A stretch of DNA of 30,900 bases from a virus. Under the pieces are notes generated by a model that saw only the letters and a program-made list of their open reading frames with translations, was not told the DNA's origin and did no database searches. Numbering within the stretch: position 1 is the stretch's first letter; each line of letters starts with the position of its first letter. A program made the translations under genes and the position numbers. The DNA is taken from the IMG/VR virus record IMGVR_UViG_3300035698_004590, positions 1-30,900 of that record, one strand, 5' to 3'. Shown here in pieces: positions 21,633-30,065 of the stretch.

Positions 21633-24600
21633 GAATAACCGCATTACGAGAAGCAGGTTTTGATGATAAGAGTATTCAGGGCTATGTTAACAAACGTAGG
21701 GTTGCGCTTGCACAGGGGGGATTTTCTCAAGCACAGATAAATAACTATTTCGGCTCGTTTTATGACAATCCAGTTGCTGATGAATTGGGTAAATTATCTC
21801 CCGAAGTTGGGACTCCCGAACCAGTACAAGAATCCGAAAAACTTCCCATCAGGGAGCAATTAAAAGTTAAGAAGGCTGTTGAAGGTGTAGAACCATCCAT
21901 AAAAGGAGAAGTATATAAAAGAGCAATCGAAAAACAACGTGAGAAAGAGTTTGGGACAATATCTGAAGAACCCTTCTCTGTTGGTACTGCAATTTCCAAT
22001 ATCCCACGTAATACGGAAGAAATAGTAAATTCGGTTAGTTCGTTAATTATGAGTACGGGATTGTTTACTTATAGGTTTGGTGCAAATCTCATAAAAGATG
22101 CGAATACTGCATTAAGTGGGAAACTACAAACTGGAGATGTTGAGGGAGCAGTTGAGAAGCAGTTTAAACCAGCATTTAATTTTGTAAGTGAAGTATCAGA
22201 TTATTGGATGGATGCAGTTATTAGGGGAAAGACTCCAGAAGAACTATCTAAAACCAAAACAGGCAAAGTTTTAACAGCATTATATGAACCGATTGAGCGC
22301 CAAGGGTTTGGAAAAGCACTTACAAATTTTATTCAAGAAAAGCCAATTGATGCTTTATTTATTGGTGCAGCATTGTATAGCACTATTGGATCAGGCACAC
22401 GACTTACCCTTGAAGGTGTAAACAATGTGGTAACAAAAGGTAGCAGGGTAAATACTGCTATTGATGAAATTTTGAGTGTTAAAAGAACTCCTGTTGTTTA
22501 TAACATGCCCTACGTTGAAGATGATGTTGTAAATATTTCAAAGTCAATAGAATTTTCACGACAATATTCAGACAATCCCCTTACAAAACATATCTTTCAA
22601 CAATCCTTCGATAAAGTGCTTGAAGAATATCCTGCAATGAAAGAAATGTTTGCCGGAAGGAAAGCCAAGAAGTTGTTAAATTCCACTCGTAATATGTATG
22701 AGGATGCTACTTTTGAAGAAAGACAAATGATGCACACCGAGATATTTAAGCAACTTGACACCCTAACTGAAGGAGAACAAGCTGTCATGGTGCCATATCT
22801 TGAGGGAAGGTTGAGTTTAATTCACGAACCATCAGAACAGTTCAAAGGATTTGAGGGTTGGTACAGAACTTTAGTTGGAAACATTCAGGATGACTTGCTT
22901 ACAAGGGGAAAGTTGACTCCCGAAATAATAGAAAACCGAATGTTTCAACCTATTGAAAAAGCTACTGGACTTACTAAGGGACAGATTGTTGAAGAATTTG
23001 GCGATTTTACTCCTGTATATGTTCATCATTTCTTTCCTGAAAGATTTAATACAAAGATGGGTACGTTCTTTGCCGATACTATGGGGAAGAGATATAAACC
23101 TTCATTCCTTAAAAAGTCACAGGGAGTACAGGGATATAACGAAAGTCTCAAAGAAATACTCCCAAAATGGACAGCCGAATATATTAAGTTCAAAAACACC
23201 GAAGCATTTATAACTGATTTCACGGCTAAATTTGGAACAAAGGTAAACATAAAAGACGTTATAGAAGTATCAGGTGGTTTGAAGGTAGGGGAAAAGATTT
23301 ATCCCGGATACAAGATAGTAGCTCCGGACAACTACCTTTCATTCTATAAACGTAAGATAGACTTCTATAAAGAAGTATCAAACCGGATGGAGAACGCTAC
23401 CTTTGATGAGGCTATCGGCGATGCTTTACGTGAAATGTCAATAACGGTGGTTGGTGTGAGTAAAAACAAACCTGTTTATCTTGTCCCCGGTGAACTTGTG
23501 AAGGAACTTGAATCTTTTGCGACACCCATATTTGGTTCCTCTAAAGCTCAGGATATTGTCAGACTTGTTATGGATAAACCAACACAAATCTGGAAAGACT
23601 CAGTTTTGGCATTAGTCCCTCGTTGGATAAAGAACAATGTCATGGGCGATATAATCTTCAATACAATGGAAGGCGTTGGCCCGTTAAGTTATAGCAGGGG
23701 GTTTCAGAAACTTTATCAGGACGTAATTCCAGACGAATTGTTAAAGGCTTCGTTTGCCAATGTAATGAAGTACAACCCTAAACTTGGAACAACGGCTAAT
23801 ACCGCTGTTGGTAAATTAGTTAAGGAACTTTATGATTCTAAGACAGTTGCGAATATTGCTAAAGCCAAAGATTGGGGTTATTCAGTCAACACGATGTTTG
23901 AACAGCCGTTTGTCAGGGCATTGTATGTGAAATTGGCAAGAGAAAAAGCTGTAAAGTTATTAAAGACTGATGGCGTTGCTGTTGATGAAGCTAATATCTT
24001 GGCAAAAATGGCAGAAATGAAATCTTCTCCCGAACTTGTTGAACCAATAATTGCAATAGTAAAAGAAACGCTTCCTGTGTTTAATCTTACGGGAAATTGG
24101 GAACGTAAATATATTAGACGGATAATGCCTTTTTATAACTGGTATTATTTCATGGGCAAGTATGCCGCCAAACTTCCGGCAAAACATCCATTCAAAACAG
24201 TCGGCGCCAGGGGATTGGGAGCTTTATCTGAAGGTCAAAGGGAAGGCGTTTATAAAGAAATGTTTCCATTTATGACAAGGGAAATTGAGGAAGGCGGGAT
24301 ACCCGAAGTTTTTAATCATTTATGGCCTGTTTCTAATGAAGAAGGGAAAGTAACCTTTTTTAATGCCCGTGGATTAAATGCTTTTGACACTATAACAGAT
24401 TTTGCAACGTTTGATGTTATTAATATGATGTCACCAATGGTCACTGTCCCATACGAAAGAATAACAGGAAGATCGGCCTTTGGAGATAGGGAGTTTGTAA
24501 GTGGCGAAAAGGGCGTTGAGGTTACGATTGATGGTATCCAGTATAACGACTTTGAGAAAGTCATACCGCCGTTGATGGATCACATATTGAGTGTTTTCCC

Positions 24601-25021
24601 ACAATATACATTACTAAAACAAACACTTGTTCCGGCACGCCAATATGACACGGGTACAATCTTTAACCCTGAACCGCAAATAGATGAAATAACCGGTGAA
24701 CCAAAATACCCAATAGATCACATTGAGAAACTTCTAAATTATATGGGTATTGATAAAAAAACAATGGACAAAGTAGATTTAAGGGCAAGATGGGACAATT
24801 ATTTACAGAGGAAACAACAGGCATTTGGTGGGGCATTTAGAAAAGGTCAGGGGATTTCAGCGCAAGCATTATCATTTGATGATATTAAAGCAATCATAAA
24901 TGAGATTAAACAAGACAAGCTTTTGTGGGGAAAATTGGTAGATGAAATGAAAGATATTGCACGAACAAATAAGGAAGAAACCAAAAGGCTTAGAGACCTT
25001 ATAAGGGAAGAAGAACGATGA
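21629..25021 (+). CDS. Large internal virion protein, gp16-like
   Basis: 1130 residues, the largest protein here and the last of the ejection set. The N-terminus contains two short helical repeats (ALREAGFDDKSIQGYVNKRR and ALAQGGFSQAQINNYFG) of a kind seen in phage ejection proteins. The central and C-terminal parts are helical with aromatic segments (RRIMPFYNWYYFMGKYAAKL). No lytic transglycosylase signature is visible, unlike T7 gp16. It probably forms the inner-membrane part of the ejection channel. It starts with GTG 21629, AAAAGGAT upstream. Confidence 0.75.
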   Translation: MRITALREAGFDDKSIQGYVNKRRVALAQGGFSQAQINNYFGSFYDNPVADELGKLSPEVGTPEPVQESEKLPIREQLKVKKAVEGVEPSIKGEVYKRAIEKQREKEFGTISEEPFSVGTAISNIPRNTEEIVNSVSSLIMSTGLFTYRFGANLIKDANTALSGKLQTGDVEGAVEKQFKPAFNFVSEVSDYWMDAVIRGKTPEELSKTKTGKVLTALYEPIERQGFGKALTNFIQEKPIDALFIGAALYSTIGSGTRLTLEGVNNVVTKGSRVNTAIDEILSVKRTPVVYNMPYVEDDVVNISKSIEFSRQYSDNPLTKHIFQQSFDKVLEEYPAMKEMFAGRKAKKLLNSTRNMYEDATFEERQMMHTEIFKQLDTLTEGEQAVMVPYLEGRLSLIHEPSEQFKGFEGWYRTLVGNIQDDLLTRGKLTPEIIENRMFQPIEKATGLTKGQIVEEFGDFTPVYVHHFFPERFNTKMGTFFADTMGKRYKPSFLKKSQGVQGYNESLKEILPKWTAEYIKFKNTEAFITDFTAKFGTKVNIKDVIEVSGGLKVGEKIYPGYKIVAPDNYLSFYKRKIDFYKEVSNRMENATFDEAIGDALREMSITVVGVSKNKPVYLVPGELVKELESFATPIFGSSKAQDIVRLVMDKPTQIWKDSVLALVPRWIKNNVMGDIIFNTMEGVGPLSYSRGFQKLYQDVIPDELLKASFANVMKYNPKLGTTANTAVGKLVKELYDSKTVANIAKAKDWGYSVNTMFEQPFVRALYVKLAREKAVKLLKTDGVAVDEANILAKMAEMKSSPELVEPIIAIVKETLPVFNLTGNWERKYIRRIMPFYNWYYFMGKYAAKLPAKHPFKTVGARGLGALSEGQREGVYKEMFPFMTREIEEGGIPEVFNHLWPVSNEEGKVTFFNARGLNAFDTITDFATFDVINMMSPMVTVPYERITGRSAFGDREFVSGEKGVEVTIDGIQYNDFEKVIPPLMDHILSVFPQYTLLKQTLVPARQYDTGTIFNPEPQIDEITGEPKYPIDHIEKLLNYMGIDKKTMDKVDLRARWDNYLQRKQQAFGGAFRKGQGISAQALSFDDIKAIINEIKQDKLLWGKLVDEMKDIARTNKEETKRLRDLIREEER

Positions 25022-25110
25022 AACATTGGCCAATGATAATCGCTATTCTGTCTTTAACTGCACCGATTTGGTTGGCTATTCTTGATAAAATAATAGGAGT
25101 TATAAAATGA
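25018..25110 (+). CDS. 30-residue single-pass membrane peptide
   Basis: ATG 25018 overlaps the stop of the gp16-like gene (ATGA) and its own TGA overlaps the tailspike ATG (ATGA). The peptide, MKHWPMIIAILSLTAPIW followed by LAILDKIIGVIK, is one membrane helix with short polar ends. AAGGGAAG lies upstream. Exact 4-base overlaps on both sides argue strongly for a real gene. It may be a small holin-like or translation-coupling peptide, but its role is unknown. Confidence 0.6.
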   Translation: MKHWPMIIAILSLTAPIWLAILDKIIGVIK

Positions 25111-27584
25111 CAGTATCAACCCCAACATTCAGATGGCCTTATACCGCGACTGCCGCGGCAAGTACCGCATATCCTTACACCAACAAAATACTGACTGAAG
25201 ATGATTTGGCAGTATATGTCGAGGATGTTCTTCAAACCATTGCCGCGCACTATACGGTAAGCGGTGTAGGGCTTGATGCCGGCGGGAATGTTACATTTGT
25301 CACCGCCCCTGCCACAGGTGAAAGTGTTCTTCTCACAAAAGACGGCGTTGAAATTACACAATTAACCGATTATCAGGAAAACGATGCCTTCCCCGCTTCA
25401 GCGCACGAAGACGCATTAGATAAACTCACAAATATAATGCAGAAGATGTGGGATTATACTCGTAGGTCTGTTAAGTTGGCGATTACTTCAACACTTTCCG
25501 ACCTTGAACTCCCTGTCCCGCAGGCAAGCACATATCTTGGCTGGAATGCAACCGCGGACGCTATTGAAAACCTGACACTGGTTAATAATGGAGCTATATC
25601 AGATACAGCTTATAATTCAACGACATGGGATGGTGCTACAGGGGTAGCCCCAAGTAAGAATGTTGTAAGAGATCAGTTTGAAGCCATTCTTGATGATGAT
25701 GGAATCCCTTATGCTGCGGTGTACGGTTCAGGCAATCTTTATTTCCCTGACTACAACGAGACCGACCAGGGTGATGCTGGAGATGGTAAGTCTGCCAAAG
25801 CGTATATTGATACCATAAATACTGATTCTGCCACTTTAGTTTTTCGGCACAACTCCGGTGCGGCTACTACAACCTACACCTTTTCTACAAGTGAAACAAT
25901 TCCAGCTAATATCAATGTAATAATCGAAAAGGGTGCAATTCTCTCTATTGGTAATACTTTCACCCTTACTATCAACGGCCCTTTAAAGGCGGGAGTGTAT
26001 CAGGTATTTAGTGGTGATGGGACTATAGTATTTGCTGATGGGGTAGTGCCTGAAGTTTATGTGGAATGGTGGGGTACAAATACAACTCCTGGCACGACAG
26101 ATATGACAGATGCAATAAAAGCCGCTCTTGCTACTGGTGTCAATGTAGAACTTCTCGCTACCACCTATGGGCATACTGGTGGTCTTGTCCAAGATCAGCC
26201 AGGACAATCAGTGAGAGGGGCAAGGAAGGTAATATCTGGGTATACAAGTATAGGAACTACCCTCAAGAAATTGTCAGGGACTTTAACTGGCTATTCGATG
26301 GGCTGTCATGTTGGGGCACTTGAAAATATAACCTTTGACAATAATACTTTAGCAGGAAATGCTTTACAGATATCTGGCCATTATCTATCTGTAAAAGAAC
26401 TATATATTACTGGGCAAGGTGGAACAGACTTTGCGCTACTTTTTAGTGGTAATAATGTAAGTTATTTTGAGGGCATTTCTTTCGGGGAAAATTGCTATGG
26501 GGCGATTCAAGCTACGGGGATAAATGCTATACTATATGGAGAGTTTCATAAGATTTATGTAGGTGGGGTAACAGGACCGCTTGCAATTGACTTAATAAAT
26601 ACACAAAATACTTCATTCTATGACTTGTCTTGTGAATCTCCTATGAAAATAGGAACTACATGCGAGAATATAAACTTCTATAATTTTTCTTCAGAAACGG
26701 ATATTACAGATACTATACTTATTGATGTAGATAGTGCAGCAATTAGAAATATTAATTTCTATGGCGTAAGAATCTCAACTTCCGCAAACCGTACTGTTGC
26801 CCTTATAAATGTTGATAGTGCAAAAAGTGTTCATTTTGATGGGCTTCAGATTATTGATCTTACAAGTGATAGTCCTATTATATTTACTCTTGATACGACT
26901 AAGCATTTTTCAGTAAAGAACACCACTGCCTATATTTTAAATGCTTCTGATATGATTCAGTGTAACTCCGCTGGAGGTTTTAATGTAGGGGTTGTAGTAG
27001 ATAATGTAAACTGGTCAGATGGAGTTGCCGGTACAATGTCTTGGTTCGTTTCTGGATTGTCTGTTAGTAATACAAACTATATCCAGGTCTTCTATGATGG
27101 TTCTCAAAAAGCCATCTCCATGACAAATATTAACGCAACTATTGACACTACTAATATTAACACAGGTAGCGAGGTTTTGTTGTCCAACTGTGATGGAGCA
27201 ATTACTATAGAAAATGTTGAGATGAATCCATTGCTGTTAAATTGTACCGGAGTAGTTACGGATGCTGGTGGTAATGCAGTGGAGCTACCAGGTGCGTATG
27301 AAGTCGTTTCTACAAATAGCGTATTATCAACAAAAGGGTTTTCTTATGTCTCAGGTATAATCGCGGCGATATCAGTTACATTAGCTGGTGGTGGGATAAA
27401 TGGGGCTATTAAAACTATCTTTTGTGGGAGTGTGGCAACCGGCACCGTAAGCTTATCGGTAGCTAACCATGAAACATCTTCACCGGAAACATTTACTTTT
27501 GACACTGCTGGCGACACTTTAACATTACAGTGGACTGCGGGTGTTTGGGTAACGCTGCATAATTATGGAGTAACAGTACCCTAA
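25107..27584 (+). CDS. Tailspike/tail fibre: T7-type anchor plus beta-helix
   Basis: 825 residues. The first 150 match the T7 tail-fibre N-terminal domain: TPTFRWPYTATAAASTAYPY, TEDDLAVYVEDV, ...HYTVSGVG, then PASAHEDALDKLTNIMQ, which fixes it to the nozzle. A linker follows (150-330). Residues about 340-740 carry repeated short strands (ENITFDNNTL, NISFYDLS-like, NINFYNFS, SVHFDGLQI) typical of right-handed beta-helix spikes that bind or cleave surface polysaccharide. The last 80 residues are a beta-rich cap/trimerisation end. Enzyme class cannot be told. It likely decides host range. Confidence 0.85.
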   Translation: MTVSTPTFRWPYTATAAASTAYPYTNKILTEDDLAVYVEDVLQTIAAHYTVSGVGLDAGGNVTFVTAPATGESVLLTKDGVEITQLTDYQENDAFPASAHEDALDKLTNIMQKMWDYTRRSVKLAITSTLSDLELPVPQASTYLGWNATADAIENLTLVNNGAISDTAYNSTTWDGATGVAPSKNVVRDQFEAILDDDGIPYAAVYGSGNLYFPDYNETDQGDAGDGKSAKAYIDTINTDSATLVFRHNSGAATTTYTFSTSETIPANINVIIEKGAILSIGNTFTLTINGPLKAGVYQVFSGDGTIVFADGVVPEVYVEWWGTNTTPGTTDMTDAIKAALATGVNVELLATTYGHTGGLVQDQPGQSVRGARKVISGYTSIGTTLKKLSGTLTGYSMGCHVGALENITFDNNTLAGNALQISGHYLSVKELYITGQGGTDFALLFSGNNVSYFEGISFGENCYGAIQATGINAILYGEFHKIYVGGVTGPLAIDLINTQNTSFYDLSCESPMKIGTTCENINFYNFSSETDITDTILIDVDSAAIRNINFYGVRISTSANRTVALINVDSAKSVHFDGLQIIDLTSDSPIIFTLDTTKHFSVKNTTAYILNASDMIQCNSAGGFNVGVVVDNVNWSDGVAGTMSWFVSGLSVSNTNYIQVFYDGSQKAISMTNINATIDTTNINTGSEVLLSNCDGAITIENVEMNPLLLNCTGVVTDAGGNAVELPGAYEVVSTNSVLSTKGFSYVSGIIAAISVTLAGGGINGAIKTIFCGSVATGTVSLSVANHETSSPETFTFDTAGDTLTLQWTAGVWVTLHNYGVTVP

Positions 27585-27601
27585 GGAAGTAGCTAAATAG
27601 G

Positions 27602-27826
27602 ATGTCTAAAATGTTAATGGCAGATGCAGTAGTAGTAGGGCCTGAGATTTTGACTTTTGGTGGGATAGTTATTACAGGACTTTGTAAATGGCGATCTCAA
27701 GGTACTAACGGGTATATGTCAAAAGCATTATGCGATGAACGGTCGAGTGCTATTCAGCAAGATATAGCTGAAATCAAATTGGTGCAGCATGAGATATTTA
27801 AAGAGTTGAGGGAGCAAAGGAAGTGA
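27602..27826 (+). CDS. Possible holin or lysis accessory, 74 aa
   Basis: A hydrophobic stretch near residues 6-28 (MADAVVVGPEILTFGGIVIT) is followed by a Cys-containing charged coiled coil (ALCDERSSAIQQDIAEIKLV). This one-helix-plus-coiled-coil layout is shared by small phage membrane proteins encoded next to endolysins. Its stop overlaps the endopeptidase start, which supports a lysis role. ATG 27611 has the better placed AGGA and may be the true start. The membrane segment is only moderately hydrophobic, so holin is a suggestion. Confidence 0.5.
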   Translation: MSKMLMADAVVVGPEILTFGGIVITGLCKWRSQGTNGYMSKALCDERSSAIQQDIAEIKLVQHEIFKELREQRK

Positions 27827-28170
27827 ACAACTTCATCCTCTTTGAGTTTGCCTGCAAAGATAAATGCGGCAAGTGCGACATGGATAAGGGGTTTTTAAAA
27901 AGGATTGACCTCGCCCGTGATTACTCAAACGTACCTTATATTATAAACTCAGGTTGTCGTTGCGAGGCTCATAACCTTGCAGTAGGGTCAACAAGCCTGA
28001 ACCACATAGAAGGTAAGGCAGCGGATATAAAATTCACTTCTAATTGGACACTTATGCGAATTGTAACGGGTCTAGTTTTGGCAGGGTTTAGGAGAATAGG
28101 GATTAACCGTAAGTATAAATTCGTCCATGTTGATAATAGGGATAAACCAGAAAGTCTTTGGGGGTACTGA
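27823..28170 (+). CDS. Peptidase M15 family endolysin (L-Ala-D-Glu or D-Ala type endopeptidase)
   Basis: A compact 115-residue M15 domain. Pattern SGCRCEAHNLAVG, then NHIEGKAADI, gives zinc ligands H61 and D68, and FVHVD provides the third ligand H102. RIGI and the final W.Y are also family marks. It cleaves peptide cross-links of the peptidoglycan at the end of infection. It has no signal peptide, so a holin is needed for export. GTG start 27823 overlaps the holin candidate by 4 bases and has AAAGGAA upstream. Four additional Cys near the N-terminus are unusual. Confidence 0.9.
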   Translation: MNNFILFEFACKDKCGKCDMDKGFLKRIDLARDYSNVPYIINSGCRCEAHNLAVGSTSLNHIEGKAADIKFTSNWTLMRIVTGLVLAGFRRIGINRKYKFVHVDNRDKPESLWGY

Positions 28171-28535
28171 TGAATATCAAAGAAGAACTGATAGATAACT
28201 ACAAGTATTATAGACTTCTGGCACCGTATAGATTCAAGAGCGTTGTTCTGGGGTGCACGATCACCGTCCCCAAAGGGTTTGTATATGACAAGGAAAGTGT
28301 CCCTATTATAACCGGAACATCAGTCAGAGGTGGACTTATCCATGATTATCTTTGTCGGATAGATTCTGTTCCAGTTGTCACGAAAGAGCAAGCCGCCAAT
28401 GTTTACCTTGAAGTTATGACCAGAAGGAAGAATGCGTGGTGGCGACGATACATAAAGTATTGGGCTGTCAGAGTAGCCTTCGGGTATTTTCACAAGTTCA
28501 AAGTCCTCGCCACCTATGAGGAGATAACCAGTTAA
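28170..28535 (+). CDS. DUF1353 family protein
   Basis: A 121-residue protein with DUF1353 marks: VPKGFVYDKESVP, GGLIHDYLCR, then a helix with ANVYLEVM, and WAVRVAFGYF. The family is common in the late region of tailed phages, often beside lysis genes. Its function is unknown. ATG 28170 shares a base with the endolysin stop and has GGGGGT upstream. It is preferred over the in-frame TTG at 28158. It is the last rightward gene. Confidence 0.8.
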   Translation: MNIKEELIDNYKYYRLLAPYRFKSVVLGCTITVPKGFVYDKESVPIITGTSVRGGLIHDYLCRIDSVPVVTKEQAANVYLEVMTRRKNAWWRRYIKYWAVRVAFGYFHKFKVLATYEEITS

Positions 28536-28635
28536 TCCATTTCCACCACCTTCTGCATAGTTCACAATCACAATGGTAGGGGTGCATGGATGCTGTCTGT
28601 TTCTCTTCGTTAGTCATATCTGTTAATATATCCAT
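28498..28635 (-). CDS. Possible Cys-rich small protein, 45 aa
   Basis: An open frame from ATG 28635 with MTNEEKQTASMHPYHCDCEL then a Trp/Arg-rich end (RRWWKWINWLSPHRW). H21, C22, C24 and C27 could bind zinc. It overlaps the end of the RyR-domain gene by 13 bases and runs 38 bases into the 3' end of the convergent DUF1353 gene. No clear ribosome site is present, so coupling would be needed. The unusual composition could also be chance antisense reading. Confidence 0.35.
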   Translation of the reverse strand: MDILTDMTNEEKQTASMHPYHCDCELCRRWWKWINWLSPHRWRGL

Positions 28636-28985
28636 TGTCTTGCTATCTCACACAAAGCAACAAATACAGCATCCTTGTCACGCTCTAATTGCCCCAAATC
28701 AGCATACGGCACTAAATCAGGATGGACTTTTCTTTCCCGGTCATACTTGTCACCATATATCCATCCCATTGCATAATAAGCCTGCATCCAGCTCCCGTGT
28801 AGTTCTTCTGGTGACTTGCTCCTCTGCTCACCGCATTGCCTCTCAATAACTTTTCTGAATTGTGCCTTGAAAGGTTCTTCTCTGTCATTCCATAGATCAG
28901 GTATAATCGGAGCACTTGAAGCCTCTGCTGCAATTCTTGCCCCGTTGTACACAAACTTTGCTCTGCGTTCTGTTAAATCAGTCAT
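28623..28985 (-). CDS. RyR-domain protein, 120 aa
   Basis: Residues about 58-115 match the RyR domain (ELHGSWMQAYYAMGWIYGDK, ...KVHPDLVPYADL, EKD-like ERDKDAVF). This fold, named from ryanodine receptors, also occurs in phage and bacterial proteins of unknown role. The N-terminal 55 residues are a variable helical part (RAKFVYNGARIAAEA). ATG 28985 is chosen because GAGAGGGG stands 6 bases upstream. The in-frame ATG at 29012 lacks a ribosome site. It belongs to the leftward gene group. Confidence 0.75.
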   Translation of the reverse strand: MTDLTERRAKFVYNGARIAAEASSAPIIPDLWNDREEPFKAQFRKVIERQCGEQRSKSPEELHGSWMQAYYAMGWIYGDKYDRERKVHPDLVPYADLGQLERDKDAVFVALCEIARQWIY

Positions 28986-29015
28986 CTTATCCCCTCTCTT
29001 TATTTTGCCCATAGT

Positions 29016-29219
29016 TTATAGTGTATCGAGTCTTTTTCTTTCAATTATCGACCTGTCCAATGTTTCTTCTAAATCGTACCCCCATGCGAATGAAGGACGT
29101 TCTTTCTGAATCGTGTAATCGTAGTGATATATCCACACATCCCAGCCATTGTCAGTCCATCGGGTGCGTATGCATACCTTGTATCCGGCTTTGACTAATT
29201 GCTCTAGTTTGTTAATCAT
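29016..29219 (-). CDS. Hypothetical protein, 67 aa
   Basis: A short helix (MINKLEQLVKAGYK) is followed by strands rich in Trp/Tyr (CIRTRWTDNGWDVWIYHYD) and a final helix (DLEETLDRSIIERKRL). It looks like a small alpha/beta protein. GAGGTG lies before ATG 29219, whereas the in-frame GTG at 29225 is less likely. Neighbours are the RyR and DUF1367 genes. No family is recognised. Confidence 0.6.
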   Translation of the reverse strand: MINKLEQLVKAGYKVCIRTRWTDNGWDVWIYHYDYTIQKERPSFAWGYDLEETLDRSIIERKRLDTL

Positions 29220-29236
29220 TCCCACCTCACTCTGCC

Positions 29237-29695
29237 TTACGTGTAGCTCATGTATTGGTTGACGATGTTATCAAGTTTCTCTTTCGTCATATCACTGTCA
29301 TAGATATGCTTCAATAATACGTTAATGCTGCCGTTGTAGAGCTTTTCAAATACTTCCGGTTCCATTCTGGCAAAAGATATGCTGTCGGCCACAACCCGGG
29401 TGCTGCCGTCCAGTCGGATGTCGACATGGAAAAACCCTGCCAAGATGGTAACGTCTTTTCGGAACGTATCGAAATTCTTTGCAGGAACACCATACTTAGA
29501 GTCAATCTGCGGTGCAGACCAGTTATCGAATCCCACGGTTAGCAATGACCACCATTTCTTAAAGAACTGGTAATTGTGCATCAATTTGAAGTCGGCGTGT
29601 ACGACGGCACCGGCCTTGATCTTCTTTGCCCATTCTTCGGTTTCAATGGTTGCTGGCACAAACCCGGCCTGTGTTTTCGTGAGATAGATTTCCAT
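29237..29695 (-). CDS. DUF1367 family protein
   Basis: A 152-residue protein with the DUF1367 pattern: LTKTQAGFVPATIE start, KIKAGAVVHADFK, a helix with FFKKWWSLLTVGFDNW, FRKDVTILAGF, and SISFARMEPEVFEKLYN. The family is found in recombination/early regions of tailed phages; no biochemical role is established. Here it lies in the same leftward group as the Rad52-like annealing protein, matching that pattern. Confidence 0.8.
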   Translation of the reverse strand: MEIYLTKTQAGFVPATIETEEWAKKIKAGAVVHADFKLMHNYQFFKKWWSLLTVGFDNWSAPQIDSKYGVPAKNFDTFRKDVTILAGFFHVDIRLDGSTRVVADSISFARMEPEVFEKLYNGSINVLLKHIYDSDMTKEKLDNIVNQYMSYT

Positions 29696-29699
29696 CCCG

Positions 29700-29861
29700 C
29701 TAATCCTTCCTCAATTCTGGCTTCCCATTAATCCACCGTGAATATTCTATGCACCCGAAGCAATCCTTTTTCCCGTCACAGGTATAACATGGTTTTGCGT
29801 CAAACCACCCGTACAGTTCTGGATTCTTCTTTCGGTATGCTTCCCATGTATGCTCTTCCAT
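29700..29861 (-). CDS. Small zinc-binding protein, 53 aa
   Basis: ATG 29861 has a good ribosome site (GGAGTGAGG). The 53-residue product contains CYTCDGKKDCFGC, two CxxC pairs five residues apart, giving a compact zinc knuckle, with helical ends (MEEHTWEAYRKKNPELYGWF; WINGKPELRKD). Spacing to neighbours is 3-4 bases. It could bind nucleic acid or a partner protein. Function unknown. Confidence 0.65.
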   Translation of the reverse strand: MEEHTWEAYRKKNPELYGWFDAKPCYTCDGKKDCFGCIEYSRWINGKPELRKD

Positions 29862-29864
29862 TCC

Positions 29865-30065
29865 TCACTCCTTTCCAATGCGCCTAGCAATGGCCTTGGC
29901 GATCTGCCTCCTGGAAACTATACAGGGGTCGATAAGAGAATATATCTCCTCTGCATCCGGCAATTCCGACATTACGTGGTTGTGATATGCCTCGTAGTCG
30001 TCGATGGCTCTGTTGTACCCTATATCTGTAACATAAAACTCTTCTTTCTTTTCAGGCTTTTCCAT
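29865..30065 (-). CDS. Hypothetical protein, 66 aa, related to its upstream neighbour
   Basis: The C-terminal half (SELPDAEEIYSLIDP...AKAIARRIGKE) matches the C-terminal half of the protein encoded just upstream, so the two are paralogous at that end. The N-terminus is short and charged. ATG 30065 overlaps the previous stop (ATGA) with GGAG 5 bases upstream. An ATG at 30068 is in frame too. Helical and soluble. Function unknown. Confidence 0.6.
   Translation of the reverse strand: MEKPEKKEEFYVTDIGYNRAIDDYEAYHNHVMSELPDAEEIYSLIDPCIVSRRQIAKAIARRIGKE

Noticed and set aside
28320-28571. 83-aa minus-strand frame over the DUF1353 gene
   Set aside because: Lies antisense to a recognised family and has no ribosome site.
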